The translations under genes were made by a program, and so were the position numbers. Below, piece after piece: positions 31,660-39,674 of a stretch of 53,261 bases of DNA. Under the pieces are notes generated by a model. It did not search any database and was not told the DNA's origin. It saw only the letters and a list, made by a program, of their open reading frames with translations. Location of the stretch: positions 1 through 53,261 of the forward strand of contig NZ_JAGFBV010000031.1 in assembly GCF_017948595.1 (NCBI RefSeq), given 5' to 3'. The DNA comes from Flavobacterium geliluteum. Lineage in GTDB: Bacteria; Bacteroidota; Bacteroidia; Flavobacteriales; Flavobacteriaceae. Numbering within the stretch: the first letter of the stretch is position 1; every line of letters begins with the position of its first letter.

Positions 31660-31730
31660 TTTCGACCTTTTTAGCTTTAAGTATTGATTTTGTTGGCTTT
31701 TTCGACCTTTTTTGTATTAAGTATATTAAT
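31660..31730. repeat. Direct repeats TTTCGACCTTTTT-N4-TTAAGTAT (end-type transposase sites)
   Basis: Two copies start at 31660 and 31700, exactly 40 bp apart; 11 of the first 13 bases and the TTAAGTAT block agree. On the other strand they read ATACTTAA...AAAAAGGTCGAAA, which recalls the MuA sites of Mu (CACTTGAAGTACGAAAAA). They mark the prophage end, predicted at about 31740-31747. I see no TG/CA terminal dinucleotide just there. Confidence 0.55.
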
Positions 31731-31747
31731 ACTTTTGGTTGTACTGC

Positions 31748-31800
31748 CTATATCGGGCTATTCGCGCTACTTCGGTAGCTTGCTACTATCCCTCACGCGG
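31748..31800. repeat. Host-type intergenic repeat
   Basis: The string TATCGGGCTATTCGCGC ... TATCCCTCACGCGG resembles a dispersed element that I recall from many Flavobacteriaceae intergenic regions, with two conserved ends around a variable centre. It marks host DNA and thus the outer limit of the prophage. A second short palindrome (CGAGC ATCCT GCTCG) lies at about 31864-31878. Confidence 0.4.
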
Positions 31801-32050
31801 AGCTACACTTTGTGGATTTTTGTTTCAGGTTTTCTTTGTTTCAGGTCTTTCCTGCGCTAGTGCGAGCATCCTGCTCGTGCCTATTTTAAATTTTAGATAT
31901 AGTTGATTTAGATTGTGTTCAAGAACGGGACACTCGGAATAGATGGGAGTTTAAATCTCTCAAATATAATACCTTTAAAAAGATAATTTTGCTTTAAACC
32001 ATCAGTTTATGCATGATTTTAGAGCTGTCGAGGAGTTTAAAACCCCTCAT
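31801..32050. other. Non-coding stretch between prophage end and repeat array
   Basis: No credible gene. It holds simple text such as GTTTCAGG repeats (TTTGTTTCAGGTTTTCTTTGTTTCAGGTCTTT) and the small palindrome near 31870. The frame that begins near 32009 is only the repeat array read as codons. Confidence 0.5.
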
Positions 32051-32310
32051 TTGGGGTTCCGAACCCCAAAAATGACGTTCCGGACGTCAAAAATGACGTT
32101 CCAGACGTCAAATTATACGTTACCAGACGCCAAATTTGGGGTTCCGAACCCCAAAAATGACGTTCCAGACGTCAAAAATGACGTTCCAGACGTCAAATTA
32201 TACGTTACCAGACGTCAAATTTGGGGTTCAGAACCCCATCCACGGGGCTCAGAACCTCAACAATGCACCAAATAACGTCAAACTTGGTGTCAGCTACGCC
32301 AAATTTGACG
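32051..32310. repeat. Nested palindromic repeat array (21-bp units, 85-bp superunits)
   Basis: Palindromic units start at 32052, 32073, 32094, 32115, 32137, 32158, 32179, 32200 and 32222, then decay. Type W is TGGGGT-TCCGA-ACCCCA, type U is TGACGT-TCCAG-ACGTCA, type V is a looser ACGT...ACGT form. The order W-U-U-V repeats every 85 bp exactly. The stems differ between types by compensating changes. 85 is not a multiple of 3, so the array is not protein coding. Confidence 0.9.
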
Positions 32311-32411
32311 TTCAGAAGAGGTTTTACGTGCAAATGAGTATTGCGAGAGTGATTTTTAGATCTATCACAATTTAAAAAAGGCAAAATAAAAGTTTCAATG
32401 CTAGCGTCAGC

Positions 32412-32804
32412 TTAGACTTTTTTTAGATAGATTCTCGGGAAATTTTTATCGATGATTTTCAAATCTTTTCGTATTTCTTTAATTAATTCAGTTAAATATT
32501 TATCATGTAAATCATTTGGCTTACCAAATGCTTCTTCTTCATAATGAATCATTTTAATTATTACGTCTTCACCAGCGATTATAAAAATTTTATTCCTTGC
32601 AAATACATATTTTTCAGTTGCTGCTGTATCGGAATTATTTCCAGCCAAATAATGTAAAGCTTCTATATAAGCAACATAATGTTCTTCTTTCAATTTTTTT
32701 GTTTGAAGAATAACATTGTTTTTATTGGCTAGAAATGCACCGATGAAAGAAACTAGTATTGCTGTAATTGCACCTAGAATTGAAATGATAAGTTCTGTAC
32801 TCAT
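32412..32804 (-). CDS. Small membrane-anchored protein, unknown
   Basis: A 130-residue protein with one N-terminal membrane helix (residues 5-26, LIISILGAITAILVSFIGAF), then a helical cytoplasmic part (ALHYLAGNNSDTAATEKYVF ...EEEAFGKPNDLHDKYL). The layout is common in small bacterial membrane proteins of unknown role. It is the first host gene after the prophage and the repeat array. No operon partner. Confidence 0.6.
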   Translation of the reverse strand: MSTELIISILGAITAILVSFIGAFLANKNNVILQTKKLKEEHYVAYIEALHYLAGNNSDTAATEKYVFARNKIFIIAGEDVIIKMIHYEEEAFGKPNDLHDKYLTELIKEIRKDLKIIDKNFPRIYLKKV

Positions 32805-32961
32805 TTTTTGATTTAATAAAGATTCAAATATATAGTATTTTGTTGAAAATTAACCTGTGTTGATTTTTTACGAATAGCTTTGCGATCTCAGCGTTTATAA
32901 AAAGTACTTAAAATTAAAAAACTTAGCGAACTCTGCGTTAAAAAAACTTTCCGGTTAAAAT

Positions 32962-34689
32962 CTACAAAACCCTATAAACAGGATATTGCAAATGTGCCTT
33001 TTCATAATAAACAGAATGTTTGTAAATCCATTCTAGCTGGGCTTCGGGGCTTTTTGCAAATTCGGTGTCGGTTTGTTTTTTGGTTTCCAATTCAGCTTTT
33101 AGAGCGGGGTTGTCTTTAAGAAGTTGCGCTGCAGTATCTTCAAAGATATAATTAGAATAATGCTCTTTTTGTTGCAAAATAGGGTCGAAGAAATTCCAAT
33201 TAAAAAAAGAATCAACACCTTCGGGTTCAAAAGCTTCTACAAGATATTTTACACCTTTTTGTTGGGTTGGTATTAGATAATCGCCTTTGGCAAAAGCCAT
33301 TTTTATAAGGGTAGAATTTACAGCAGTATTGTAGTGCAAATAATGTCCTTCATAGGCGTTGGGAACCGTTTTGAAACTCGCCATTTTATAACTTTCAACT
33401 TCAATAATCGTATCATTTTGAAACTGTTTATAAGTGATTCCATTGTTTTTTAGCAGGTCAATAATATTCCAATAGCCTCTCGGAACGACATAAGCACTCG
33501 GAATCACAACTTCCTTAACCGACTTGAATTCTTTGATGTACGGAACGTCTTTTTTGTACGGTTTGCTACGGTCATAATACAATCGGTTTCCTGCCGTGGC
33601 CTCGCTCTTTTTGTAGCCGGCTTCATACCCTAAAAACGAAAAGGTGGTGGCTTTTGTACTGTCTAATGCCCACTGCAAAGTATAGGTTTTTTTGGGCTGG
33701 TATTGTTGCAGGTTTTGCACACGAAGCGCTTTGATTTTTTGATAATTTGCATCGGTAAAATCGAGAGTTGTTTTCATGTATTCGTAGGTTACTTTTACAC
33801 GCTCGGCATATTTTTTTAGCATGTGTGTTTCTACCACAAACCCAATGGTATTAAACAGTGATGTGTAACCCGTAGTATACCTCGGGCTATCGACAAACTG
33901 CCCAAATCCTTTGTCTGGAGTGTCTCTAAAAGAGTCGACATAAGGCGTGGTTTCTATCTTTTTGTTTTGTAAATCTTTTACCAAAGCAGGCATCATTTCG
34001 GCATTCATAAAGTCGCCCAAAACGCTTCCTAATTTGTTGTGCTGCGTCATAATATACGTGAGTTTGTATTGATAATCGGCACCATTGCTCACGTGATTAT
34101 CGATAAAAACATCGGCATTTATCTTCTGGAAAATTTCGACAAAACTCTTAGTATTTCGAGTGTCCGATTTCATCAAATCGCGATTCAAGTCATAGTTTCG
34201 GGCGTTGCCTCTAAAACCGTAAATTTCTGGCCCGTCCTGATTGGCTCTTGTAGTCGAATTTCGATTCAAAGCGCCTCCAATATTATAGACCGGTATGCAA
34301 ACAAGTACCGTATTTTTTAGACTTTTTATTTTTCCGATAGCTAAATCTCGGTACAATTGCATCGTCGCATCGATACCATCGGGCTCACCGGCATGAATTC
34401 CGTTATTGATAAAAAGTACGGCTTTATTCTTTTGAATTTTCTCAAAATCAAATTCTTTCTCAGGATTATAAATGATCATGTGCAAAGGTTCTCCAGAGTC
34501 TGTCAGTCCCATTTCGACCATCTTTATAGTGGTAAAATCAGTTGCTAAAAGTTTGTAATAGGCAATAGTTTCAGGGTAAGAAGCAGCTTGGTTGCCGTTT
34601 CCTTTTTCGAAAAAAGTATCGTATTTTTTAGTGTTTTGAGCGAAAATTGCGATGGTGAAAAGTAAAATGGGCAATGTAAAAAGTTTCAT
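32962..34689 (-). CDS. Secreted M14-family zinc carboxypeptidase
   Basis: A 575-residue protein from ATG 34689 (MKLFTLPILLFTIAIFAQ, a signal peptide). The longer start 24 nt upstream adds a non-signal MIPIKTKI. Zinc ligands of the M14 family are seen in NNGIHAGEPDGIDA (His and Glu, near residue 100), a further His in FIDNHVSNGADY and a catalytic Glu in VETHMLKK. It cleaves C-terminal residues or related amide bonds outside the inner membrane. It stands alone, with decayed terminator-like repeats after it. Confidence 0.85.
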   Translation of the reverse strand: MKLFTLPILLFTIAIFAQNTKKYDTFFEKGNGNQAASYPETIAYYKLLATDFTTIKMVEMGLTDSGEPLHMIIYNPEKEFDFEKIQKNKAVLFINNGIHAGEPDGIDATMQLYRDLAIGKIKSLKNTVLVCIPVYNIGGALNRNSTTRANQDGPEIYGFRGNARNYDLNRDLMKSDTRNTKSFVEIFQKINADVFIDNHVSNGADYQYKLTYIMTQHNKLGSVLGDFMNAEMMPALVKDLQNKKIETTPYVDSFRDTPDKGFGQFVDSPRYTTGYTSLFNTIGFVVETHMLKKYAERVKVTYEYMKTTLDFTDANYQKIKALRVQNLQQYQPKKTYTLQWALDSTKATTFSFLGYEAGYKKSEATAGNRLYYDRSKPYKKDVPYIKEFKSVKEVVIPSAYVVPRGYWNIIDLLKNNGITYKQFQNDTIIEVESYKMASFKTVPNAYEGHYLHYNTAVNSTLIKMAFAKGDYLIPTQQKGVKYLVEAFEPEGVDSFFNWNFFDPILQQKEHYSNYIFEDTAAQLLKDNPALKAELETKKQTDTEFAKSPEAQLEWIYKHSVYYEKAHLQYPVYRVL

Positions 34690-34743
34690 GATTTTGGTTT
34701 TTATAGGTATCAAATATAAAGGTTTTAGTTTTATTTGTTTGAA

Positions 34744-34817
34744 GTTTCAGGTTTCAAGTTGATGAACTTTGTGCTATTCCTTGTGTCTTTGCGGTTAATA
34801 AACCTGAAACCTGAAAC
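34744..34817. repeat. 12-bp inverted repeat GTTTCAGGTTTC / GAAACCTGAAAC
   Basis: Arms at 34744-34755 and 34806-34817 flank 50 bp between divergent genes. Similar GTTTCAGG/CCTGAAAC words occur at 31827, 36950 and 40680, so this is a low-level dispersed word typical of the host's intergenic DNA. Confidence 0.5.
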
Positions 34818-34846
34818 AAGAAAAACCTCAAACAACTTTTTTTAAC

Positions 34847-34854
34847 TACTTTTG
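34847..34854 (+). promoter_or_regulatory. -7 box of the DEAD-box helicase gene
   Basis: TACTTTTG matches TAnnTTTG. It ends 5 nt before the ATG at 34859, giving a leaderless or nearly leaderless mRNA. No clear TTG is seen at -33. Confidence 0.5.
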
Positions 34855-34858
34855 CAAA

Positions 34859-36208
34859 ATGAATAAAAAACACCATTCCAATAATATACTTTCGAATTTA
34901 GGAATAGAGCGCCTAAACGAAATGCAGGAAGTAGCGCAAGACGCTATTTTGAACGATAACAATGTTTTGTTACTTTCCCCGACAGGGTCAGGAAAAACAT
35001 TGGCTTTTTTGTTGCCTATTTTAGAATTATTACAACCCGAAATTCTCTCGGTACAATGTTTGATTTTGGTGCCTTCGCGTGAATTAGGTCTGCAAATCGA
35101 GCAGGTCTGGAAAAAAATGGGTACCGATTATAAAGTAAATATTTGCTACGGAGGACACTCTATAGATACCGAAATCAAGAATTTGAGCAATCCGCCAGCC
35201 GTTTTGATTGGAACTCCGGGTAGAATTGCGGATCATATTGACAGAGAAACTTTTCGCACCGATAAAATTCAGACTTTGATTTTGGATGAATTTGACAAAT
35301 CGTTGCAATTGGGTTTTCATGAGCAGATGTCGTACATCATTGGCAAATTATCAAAACTAAACAAACGTGTTCTGGTTTCGGCTACATCCGATATCGAGAT
35401 TCCGAAATATACTCGAGTAATCAATCCAACGGTGTTAGATTTTATTCCTGAGGAAGAAGAAAAGTCTAATCTTTCGATGAAGATGATTGTCTCGCCTTCA
35501 AAAGATAAATTAGGAAGTCTCTTCAACTTAATTTGCTCGCTTAAATCGCAATCGGCTATCATTTTCTGTAATCATCGCGATGCCGCAGAACGCATCAGCG
35601 ATACCTTGAACGAAAAGGGTATCTATGCGACGTATTATCATGGCGGGATGGATCAGGACGAGCGCGAGCGTGCTCTGATTCAGTTTAGAAACGGCAGTGT
35701 GAGTTACCTTATTACAACCGATTTGGCTGCACGTGGTTTGGATATTCCAGAAATGAAACACGTTATTCATTATCATTTACCATTAAAAGAAGACGAGTTT
35801 ACGCATCGTAATGGTCGTACTGCGCGTATGCAAGCTTCGGGTACGGCGTATATTATCATTCACGAAAGTGAAAAAGAATTGGACTATATTGATTACGGAA
35901 TGGATGTTTTGAAAGTTGAAAATGCGACAACTTTGCCAAAACCGCCCGAATATCAAACCATTTATATAAGTGGCGGAAAGAAAACAAAGCTTAATAAAAT
36001 TGATATCGTGGGTTTCTTTTCTCAAAAAGGAAAACTCGAAAAAGGAGATTTGGGGCTGATCGAAGTCAAAGATTTTATATCGTTTGCCGCTGTTAAGTTT
36101 AATAAAGTCAAAGATTTGCTTCAAAATATCAAAGACGAAAAAATGAAAGGCAAAAAATTTAAAATAGAAGTGGCTAGAAAAGTCGTTAAGAAAGAGGAGG
36201 AAAGGTAA
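34859..36208 (+). CDS. DEAD-box RNA helicase, DbpA-like (DEFD variant)
   Basis: A 449-residue superfamily 2 helicase: motif I PTGSGKT (41-47), Ia PSREL (72-76), Ib TPGR (119-122), motif II DEFD (143-146), motif III SAT, and motif VI HRNGRTAR. The C-terminal 75 residues (KIDIVGFFSQKGKLEKGDLG ...KIEVAR) form a DbpA-type RNA-binding domain that targets 23S rRNA helix 92 in DbpA. It likely helps large ribosomal subunit assembly. Motif II is DEFD instead of DEAD, a mild variant. Confidence 0.85.
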   Translation: MNKKHHSNNILSNLGIERLNEMQEVAQDAILNDNNVLLLSPTGSGKTLAFLLPILELLQPEILSVQCLILVPSRELGLQIEQVWKKMGTDYKVNICYGGHSIDTEIKNLSNPPAVLIGTPGRIADHIDRETFRTDKIQTLILDEFDKSLQLGFHEQMSYIIGKLSKLNKRVLVSATSDIEIPKYTRVINPTVLDFIPEEEEKSNLSMKMIVSPSKDKLGSLFNLICSLKSQSAIIFCNHRDAAERISDTLNEKGIYATYYHGGMDQDERERALIQFRNGSVSYLITTDLAARGLDIPEMKHVIHYHLPLKEDEFTHRNGRTARMQASGTAYIIIHESEKELDYIDYGMDVLKVENATTLPKPPEYQTIYISGGKKTKLNKIDIVGFFSQKGKLEKGDLGLIEVKDFISFAAVKFNKVKDLLQNIKDEKMKGKKFKIEVARKVVKKEEER

Positions 36209-36437
36209 AAGGATGTGTTTTTTGAAAAAAATTTGTACTATTTTTTTTAGACTTGTTTTTAATTGAATTCACTACTTAATTCACTATTTAATTCATTGAT
36301 TTTAAGTTAATTATGTCTTAATATGGCAGATTATAAACAATTTCCTTAATTAAATGTTAATAAAATAACGCCATAAACTGGATTTTCTCGTATTTTTTCC
36401 GTTTTTTTATTCCCAAATAAAAAACCCCAAATTAGTT
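36209..36437. other. Intergenic, AT-rich with short tandem repeats
   Basis: No gene. A near-repeat AATTCACTACTT / AATTCACTATTT / AATTCATTG stands at about 36264-36298. The distal part must hold the promoter of the next secreted-protein gene, but no clean TAnnTTTG box is seen. Confidence 0.4.
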
Positions 36438-36884
36438 ATGAAAAGAATTATTACGATTGCCGTTTTGATGTTTAGTGTTGTGTCTTTTGCTCAAATAAAA
36501 GTACTTGAAACTGTACCAGTAGAGAAATTAGGAAAGGTAAATAACAACTACATTCAGAAAATTGGAGATGAATATACAGTGTATTATACTGCTATTCAGA
36601 GCGATGACGAATCTTCAACTATGAAAAAGTTTACATTCAAGAATGTTAACAATGATTATGCAAGTCTTTATACGATTATTATGAATGGTTTTAATGCAAA
36701 TCCGTTGTATGATATCAAATTAGAATTACCTAATAATTATATTTGGTTGCATTATACAGGAAGTGTGATTCCAGAGAAAGCGACTGTGCAGTTTATGGTT
36801 TCAAACAAAGACGATTCTTCTGCTACAAGCAGTATTTCTGAGCCATTTGTAAGAGATCAAATCAATAAATTGTTTCAAAAATAA
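36438..36884 (+). CDS. Secreted protein, unknown
   Basis: A 148-residue protein with a signal peptide (MKRIITIAVLMFSVVSFAQ, cleaved after residue 19). The mature part is beta-rich (EYTVYYTAIQSDDESSTMKK) with no recognised family. A strong terminator follows, so it is a single-gene unit. Confidence 0.65.
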   Translation: MKRIITIAVLMFSVVSFAQIKVLETVPVEKLGKVNNNYIQKIGDEYTVYYTAIQSDDESSTMKKFTFKNVNNDYASLYTIIMNGFNANPLYDIKLELPNNYIWLHYTGSVIPEKATVQFMVSNKDDSSATSSISEPFVRDQINKLFQK

Positions 36885-36894
36885 TTTACTAAAA

Positions 36895-36938
36895 AAAACG
36901 AAAAAAGGCTATTCGGTAAGAATAGCCTTTTTCGTTTT
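36895..36938 (+). terminator. Rho-independent terminator
   Basis: A long stem AAAACGAAAAAAGGCTATTC / GAATAGCCTTTTTCGTTTT with a 5-nt loop follows the secreted-protein gene by 10 nt. Confidence 0.85.
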
Positions 36939-37011
36939 ATGAAGTTTTAGGTTTTAAGTTTCAGAAAAACCGCTGCACCTTTTCAGTTAGCTCCTCCGAA
37001 CGTTAAAAAAA

Positions 37012-37590
37012 TTATATTTTCTTAACGTATTGAGTAATAATTACAATTTGTTGTCCATCTACTTTACCCTCGATGTATTCTGCATTTTCATGGTCAAGTC
37101 TAATGTTGCGCACTGCTGTTCCTTGTTTGGCAACCATGCTAGATCCTTTTACTTTAAGATCTTTGATTAAAACCACAGCATCTCCGTGTTCCAAAATTAC
37201 GCCGTTACTATCACGGTGAATGATTTTGTTTTCATCTTCTTCGCCTTCGCCAGTTGCTTGCGCCCAAGCAAGAGTGTCTTCATCTAAATACATCATGTCG
37301 AGCAATTCCTGTGGCCAACCAGCTGCTCGCATACGGCTTAACATTCTCCATGCCACAACTTGCACTGCTACATTTTCGTTCCACATGCTGTCGTTCAGGC
37401 ATCTCCAGTGATTCAAATCTACATTATCTGGGTTTTCAATTTGGTCAATACAGGTTGTACAAGCCATGATGCTCTCGTCGAGACCACCTTTTTGAGTCGG
37501 TAATACCTGATATGCTTTTAGGTTTTCTTCTGCGCCACAAAGTTCACATTTTGACCCACTGCGTTTGCTTAATTCTCTTTCGATGCTCAT
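37012..37590 (-). CDS. PhnA/YjdM-type zinc-ribbon protein
   Basis: A 192-residue protein. N-terminal Cys pairs (KCELCGAEEN and MACTTCIDQ) form a zinc ribbon near residues 13-48, and the C-terminal domain (IIHRDSNGVILEHGDAVVLI ...KGSSMVAKQGTAVRNIRL) is the PhnA/YjdM beta-barrel. Despite the name PhnA, the family is not required for phosphonate use and its role is open. Longer than E. coli YjdM (111) by an inserted middle segment (residues 50-125). Confidence 0.8.
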   Translation of the reverse strand: MSIERELSKRSGSKCELCGAEENLKAYQVLPTQKGGLDESIMACTTCIDQIENPDNVDLNHWRCLNDSMWNENVAVQVVAWRMLSRMRAAGWPQELLDMMYLDEDTLAWAQATGEGEEDENKIIHRDSNGVILEHGDAVVLIKDLKVKGSSMVAKQGTAVRNIRLDHENAEYIEGKVDGQQIVIITQYVKKI

Positions 37591-37697
37591 TGTTTAGTGT
37601 TTATTTGAAAGGCCGAAATTACTTATAATAGGCTTTGCTTGCAAGTTTATGTATTTATTTGTCTTTATTAGATATATATTTAGTAGTGTATGTAATT

Positions 37698-38204
37698 TTA
37701 TTTTTGCAATTCTTGTAAAAGGGAATAATGTGCAGTTTTTAAAGATCTAATTATGTGCTTTTTTTCAGATCCGCCTGACATATTCTTATAAATACCTACT
37801 TTTTTATAAACTTTATTTCCAATTTTATAATTTAGCGTTGATACCATAGTTGCAGATGATAAATTGAACATCCAGGAAATATCTGTTATTTCAACATCAA
37901 CATTTATATCTGAATTATTAATTATTTCATTTTTAAAATATTTAATCTTTAAATTAATTTTAGTTTCTTTTGCGAATTGTGTTACCGATTCATTGAAAGT
38001 TTGATTAATATTCGGACGTTTTTCGATTCCTGCTCTTGGACCAGATTTTTTAGTGCTTTTGACACTATTTTCATTAAATGAAAATACAATTGTTTTGTCT
38101 TTAAAGTATTCCTTATTGAGATTATTTTTTGAAAAATTACTTTTAGTTGCACAGCTAAATAAGCTGAAAATTAATAAACAAAGTGTTATTTTTTGGAATT
38201 TCAT
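37698..38204 (-). CDS. Lipoprotein, unknown
   Basis: A 168-residue protein with a lipoprotein signal (LLIFSLFSC, Cys at residue 18). The mature part contains a basic stretch and beta segments (NVDVEITDISWMFNLSSATM). It lies 10 nt upstream of coaD in the same direction but with a different codon feel (more AT). No family recognised. Confidence 0.55.
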   Translation of the reverse strand: MKFQKITLCLLIFSLFSCATKSNFSKNNLNKEYFKDKTIVFSFNENSVKSTKKSGPRAGIEKRPNINQTFNESVTQFAKETKINLKIKYFKNEIINNSDINVDVEITDISWMFNLSSATMVSTLNYKIGNKVYKKVGIYKNMSGGSEKKHIIRSLKTAHYSLLQELQK

Positions 38205-38214
38205 ATTTTTTATT

Positions 38215-38673
38215 TTACTTCTTTACTCTAACCGCATCCGGAACCAACATTTCGTAATCACCGCCATTGCGCAATACATCTCGAACAATGCTCGAACTAA
38301 TATAGGATGTTCTTGCGGCGGTTAATAAAAATACGGTTTCAATTTTAGAAAGGCGTCTGTTGGTGTGTGCGATGGCTTTTTCAAACTCGAAATCGGCTGG
38401 GTTGCGCAAACCTCTTAAAATGAAATTTGCTTTTAGTTTTTTGGCTAAATCAATCGTTAATCCTTCATACGTGATAACAGAGATTTTTGGTTCGTCTTTA
38501 AAAGTTTCCTCAATAAAGCGTTTTCTTTCTTCTAGGGAAAACATGTATTTTTTTTCGGCATTGACACCAATCGCAATAACGATTTCATCAAAAAGAGAAA
38601 TTCCTCTTTTGATAATGTCTTCGTGACCTAACGTAATCGGATCAAATGATCCTGGAAATATGGCTTTTCTCAT
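38215..38673 (-). CDS. coaD: Phosphopantetheine adenylyltransferase
   Basis: A 152-residue protein starting RKAIFPGSFDPITLGHEDII, with the nucleotidyltransferase TxGH motif (residues 13-16) and the RGLRNPADFEFE stretch. It transfers AMP from ATP to 4'-phosphopantetheine to make dephospho-CoA, the fourth step of CoA synthesis. ISSSIV near residue 126 is the usual S/T-rich C-terminal phosphate site. Length is standard for CoaD (about 150-160). Confidence 0.95.
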   Translation of the reverse strand: MRKAIFPGSFDPITLGHEDIIKRGISLFDEIVIAIGVNAEKKYMFSLEERKRFIEETFKDEPKISVITYEGLTIDLAKKLKANFILRGLRNPADFEFEKAIAHTNRRLSKIETVFLLTAARTSYISSSIVRDVLRNGGDYEMLVPDAVRVKK

Positions 38674-38801
38674 TTTTTAAGGTTCAGAGGTTCAAAGTTA
38701 CAAAGGTTCAAAGTTTTTTAGTCAAACACATTGCGCTTTATTGTTTTTTGAGTTTCTAAGGTTCTGAGTGGCTAAGGTAGTAAGATTTTATATTTGAATA
38801 C
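38674..38801. repeat. Short word repeats GGTTCAAAG / AAGGTTCTGAG
   Basis: The gap contains GGTTCAGAGGTTCAAAG, AAGGTTCAAAG and AAGGTTCTGAGTGGCTAAGG, near-copies of one 9-11-bp word; the same word forms the terminator after ddl and recurs near 39500-39530. No gene. Confidence 0.45.
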
Positions 38802-39494
38802 TTATGTTATTCTGAGTGTCTTTATGGCTTCTACCCATTCTTCTTTTTTGCAAACAGTACATTTTGCCGTTCCTGCTTTTTGTTCTTCAGTATGACCGCA
38901 AAATGTACAGGCATGAATGCCATCATTTTTTATAATTTTACTTTTTTTATTGAAGGATTCCGGTAAAATAGGCAGACCATATTTTACTTCTTTTTCTTTG
39001 TAATAGAAAACACTTATTTCGCCGCTGGTTTCGATAAAAGCATATTTTACTTGCCCTAAATGTTCTACAGATTTGATGCGAAGTTCTGCGAAAAACTCAT
39101 CTTGAGCAAGACTTTCCTTTTTAAATGAAGCAATTGAAAACTTACCTTCTTTGATAAGACATTCAGTTTTACCTTCAATAAATTCTTCAAATTTTTTACT
39201 TTTTCCGGTAAACCAGGTTACCAATCGATATAGTACGATAATTACAATAAAAACGATTGCAGCAGGTACAATACCAACATCTTCATAAAACATTGGATCT
39301 CCTGCTGCTGAACCCAATGCAATGATGATCACGGTTTCAAAAATAGACAATTGTTTGACACCTCGTTTTCCTGCTAGCTTTAAAGTCAGTAATAAAATGG
39401 CGAACATTATAGTGGAACGAAATATCACTTCAAAAATGAAACTCGCAGGTAAATCGTTGAAAAGTAATCTATTCCATTCAAATATATCTTTCAT
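38802..39494 (-). CDS. DUF421/YetF-type membrane protein with C-terminal zinc ribbon
   Basis: A 230-residue protein. Three membrane helices lie in the first 85 residues (VIFRSTIMFAILLLTLKL, then ETVIIIALGSAAGDP, then AAIVFIVIIVLYRLVTW), followed by the DUF421 soluble domain (IEGKTECLIKEGKFSIASFK). The last 40 residues hold CTFCGH and CTVCKK, a four-Cys zinc ribbon not general in the family. Role unknown; homologues are envelope-stress-related. Confidence 0.75.
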   Translation of the reverse strand: MKDIFEWNRLLFNDLPASFIFEVIFRSTIMFAILLLTLKLAGKRGVKQLSIFETVIIIALGSAAGDPMFYEDVGIVPAAIVFIVIIVLYRLVTWFTGKSKKFEEFIEGKTECLIKEGKFSIASFKKESLAQDEFFAELRIKSVEHLGQVKYAFIETSGEISVFYYKEKEVKYGLPILPESFNKKSKIIKNDGIHACTFCGHTEEQKAGTAKCTVCKKEEWVEAIKTLRIT

Positions 39495-39630
39495 TTTTTT
39501 GAGGTGCTGAGATTCTTAGTTACTAAGTTTCTGAGGTTTGTTGTATTCTGATAAAAGAATTGTTTTTATTAATCAATTTTGAGATTTCAGTTCGACTTAG
39601 TTTTACAATTATATATATGTTGATAAAAAA

Positions 39631-39666
39631 GGTTCTGAGATCTAAGCAACTTAGTATCTCAGAACC
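39631..39666 (-). terminator. Terminator after ddl
   Basis: GGTTCTGAGAT / ATCTCAGAACC (11 bp) with an inner CTAAG / CTTAG extension; on the - strand a T6 run follows. It stands 9 nt after the ddl stop. Confidence 0.8.
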
Positions 39667-39674
39667 TTAGCATC

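Larger units (their letters stand above)
1..31745. mobile_element. Mu-like transposable prophage (partial; one end outside window)
   Basis: A MuA-type DDE transposase, a MuB-type ATPase, a divergent CI-like repressor and Ner-like gene, Mu-family head proteins (gp36-, portal-, MuF-, gpG- and gp37-like) and a contractile-tail module define a transposable myophage. The inner end is placed just right of two transposase-site-like direct repeats at 31660-31730 and left of a host-type intergenic repeat that begins near 31749; the exact base is uncertain. The opposite end is not in the window. Unlike Mu, the head genes run opposite to the capsid, tail and early genes. Confidence 0.9.

Noticed and set aside
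31240..31740. Additional small genes between the repressor and prophage end
   Set aside because: All frames are short and interrupted; the stretch is filled by an operator, terminators and transposase-site repeats.
32051..32240. CRISPR array
   Set aside because: Units follow each other at 21 bp with no unique spacers, every unit is itself a palindrome, and no cas gene is near.
32009..32375. Two overlapping frames with repeated FRTP / NDVPDV peptides
   Set aside because: They are translations of the palindromic repeat array. The 85-bp period is not a multiple of three, so the repeated peptide changes frame from copy to copy; no start signal or codon bias supports a gene.
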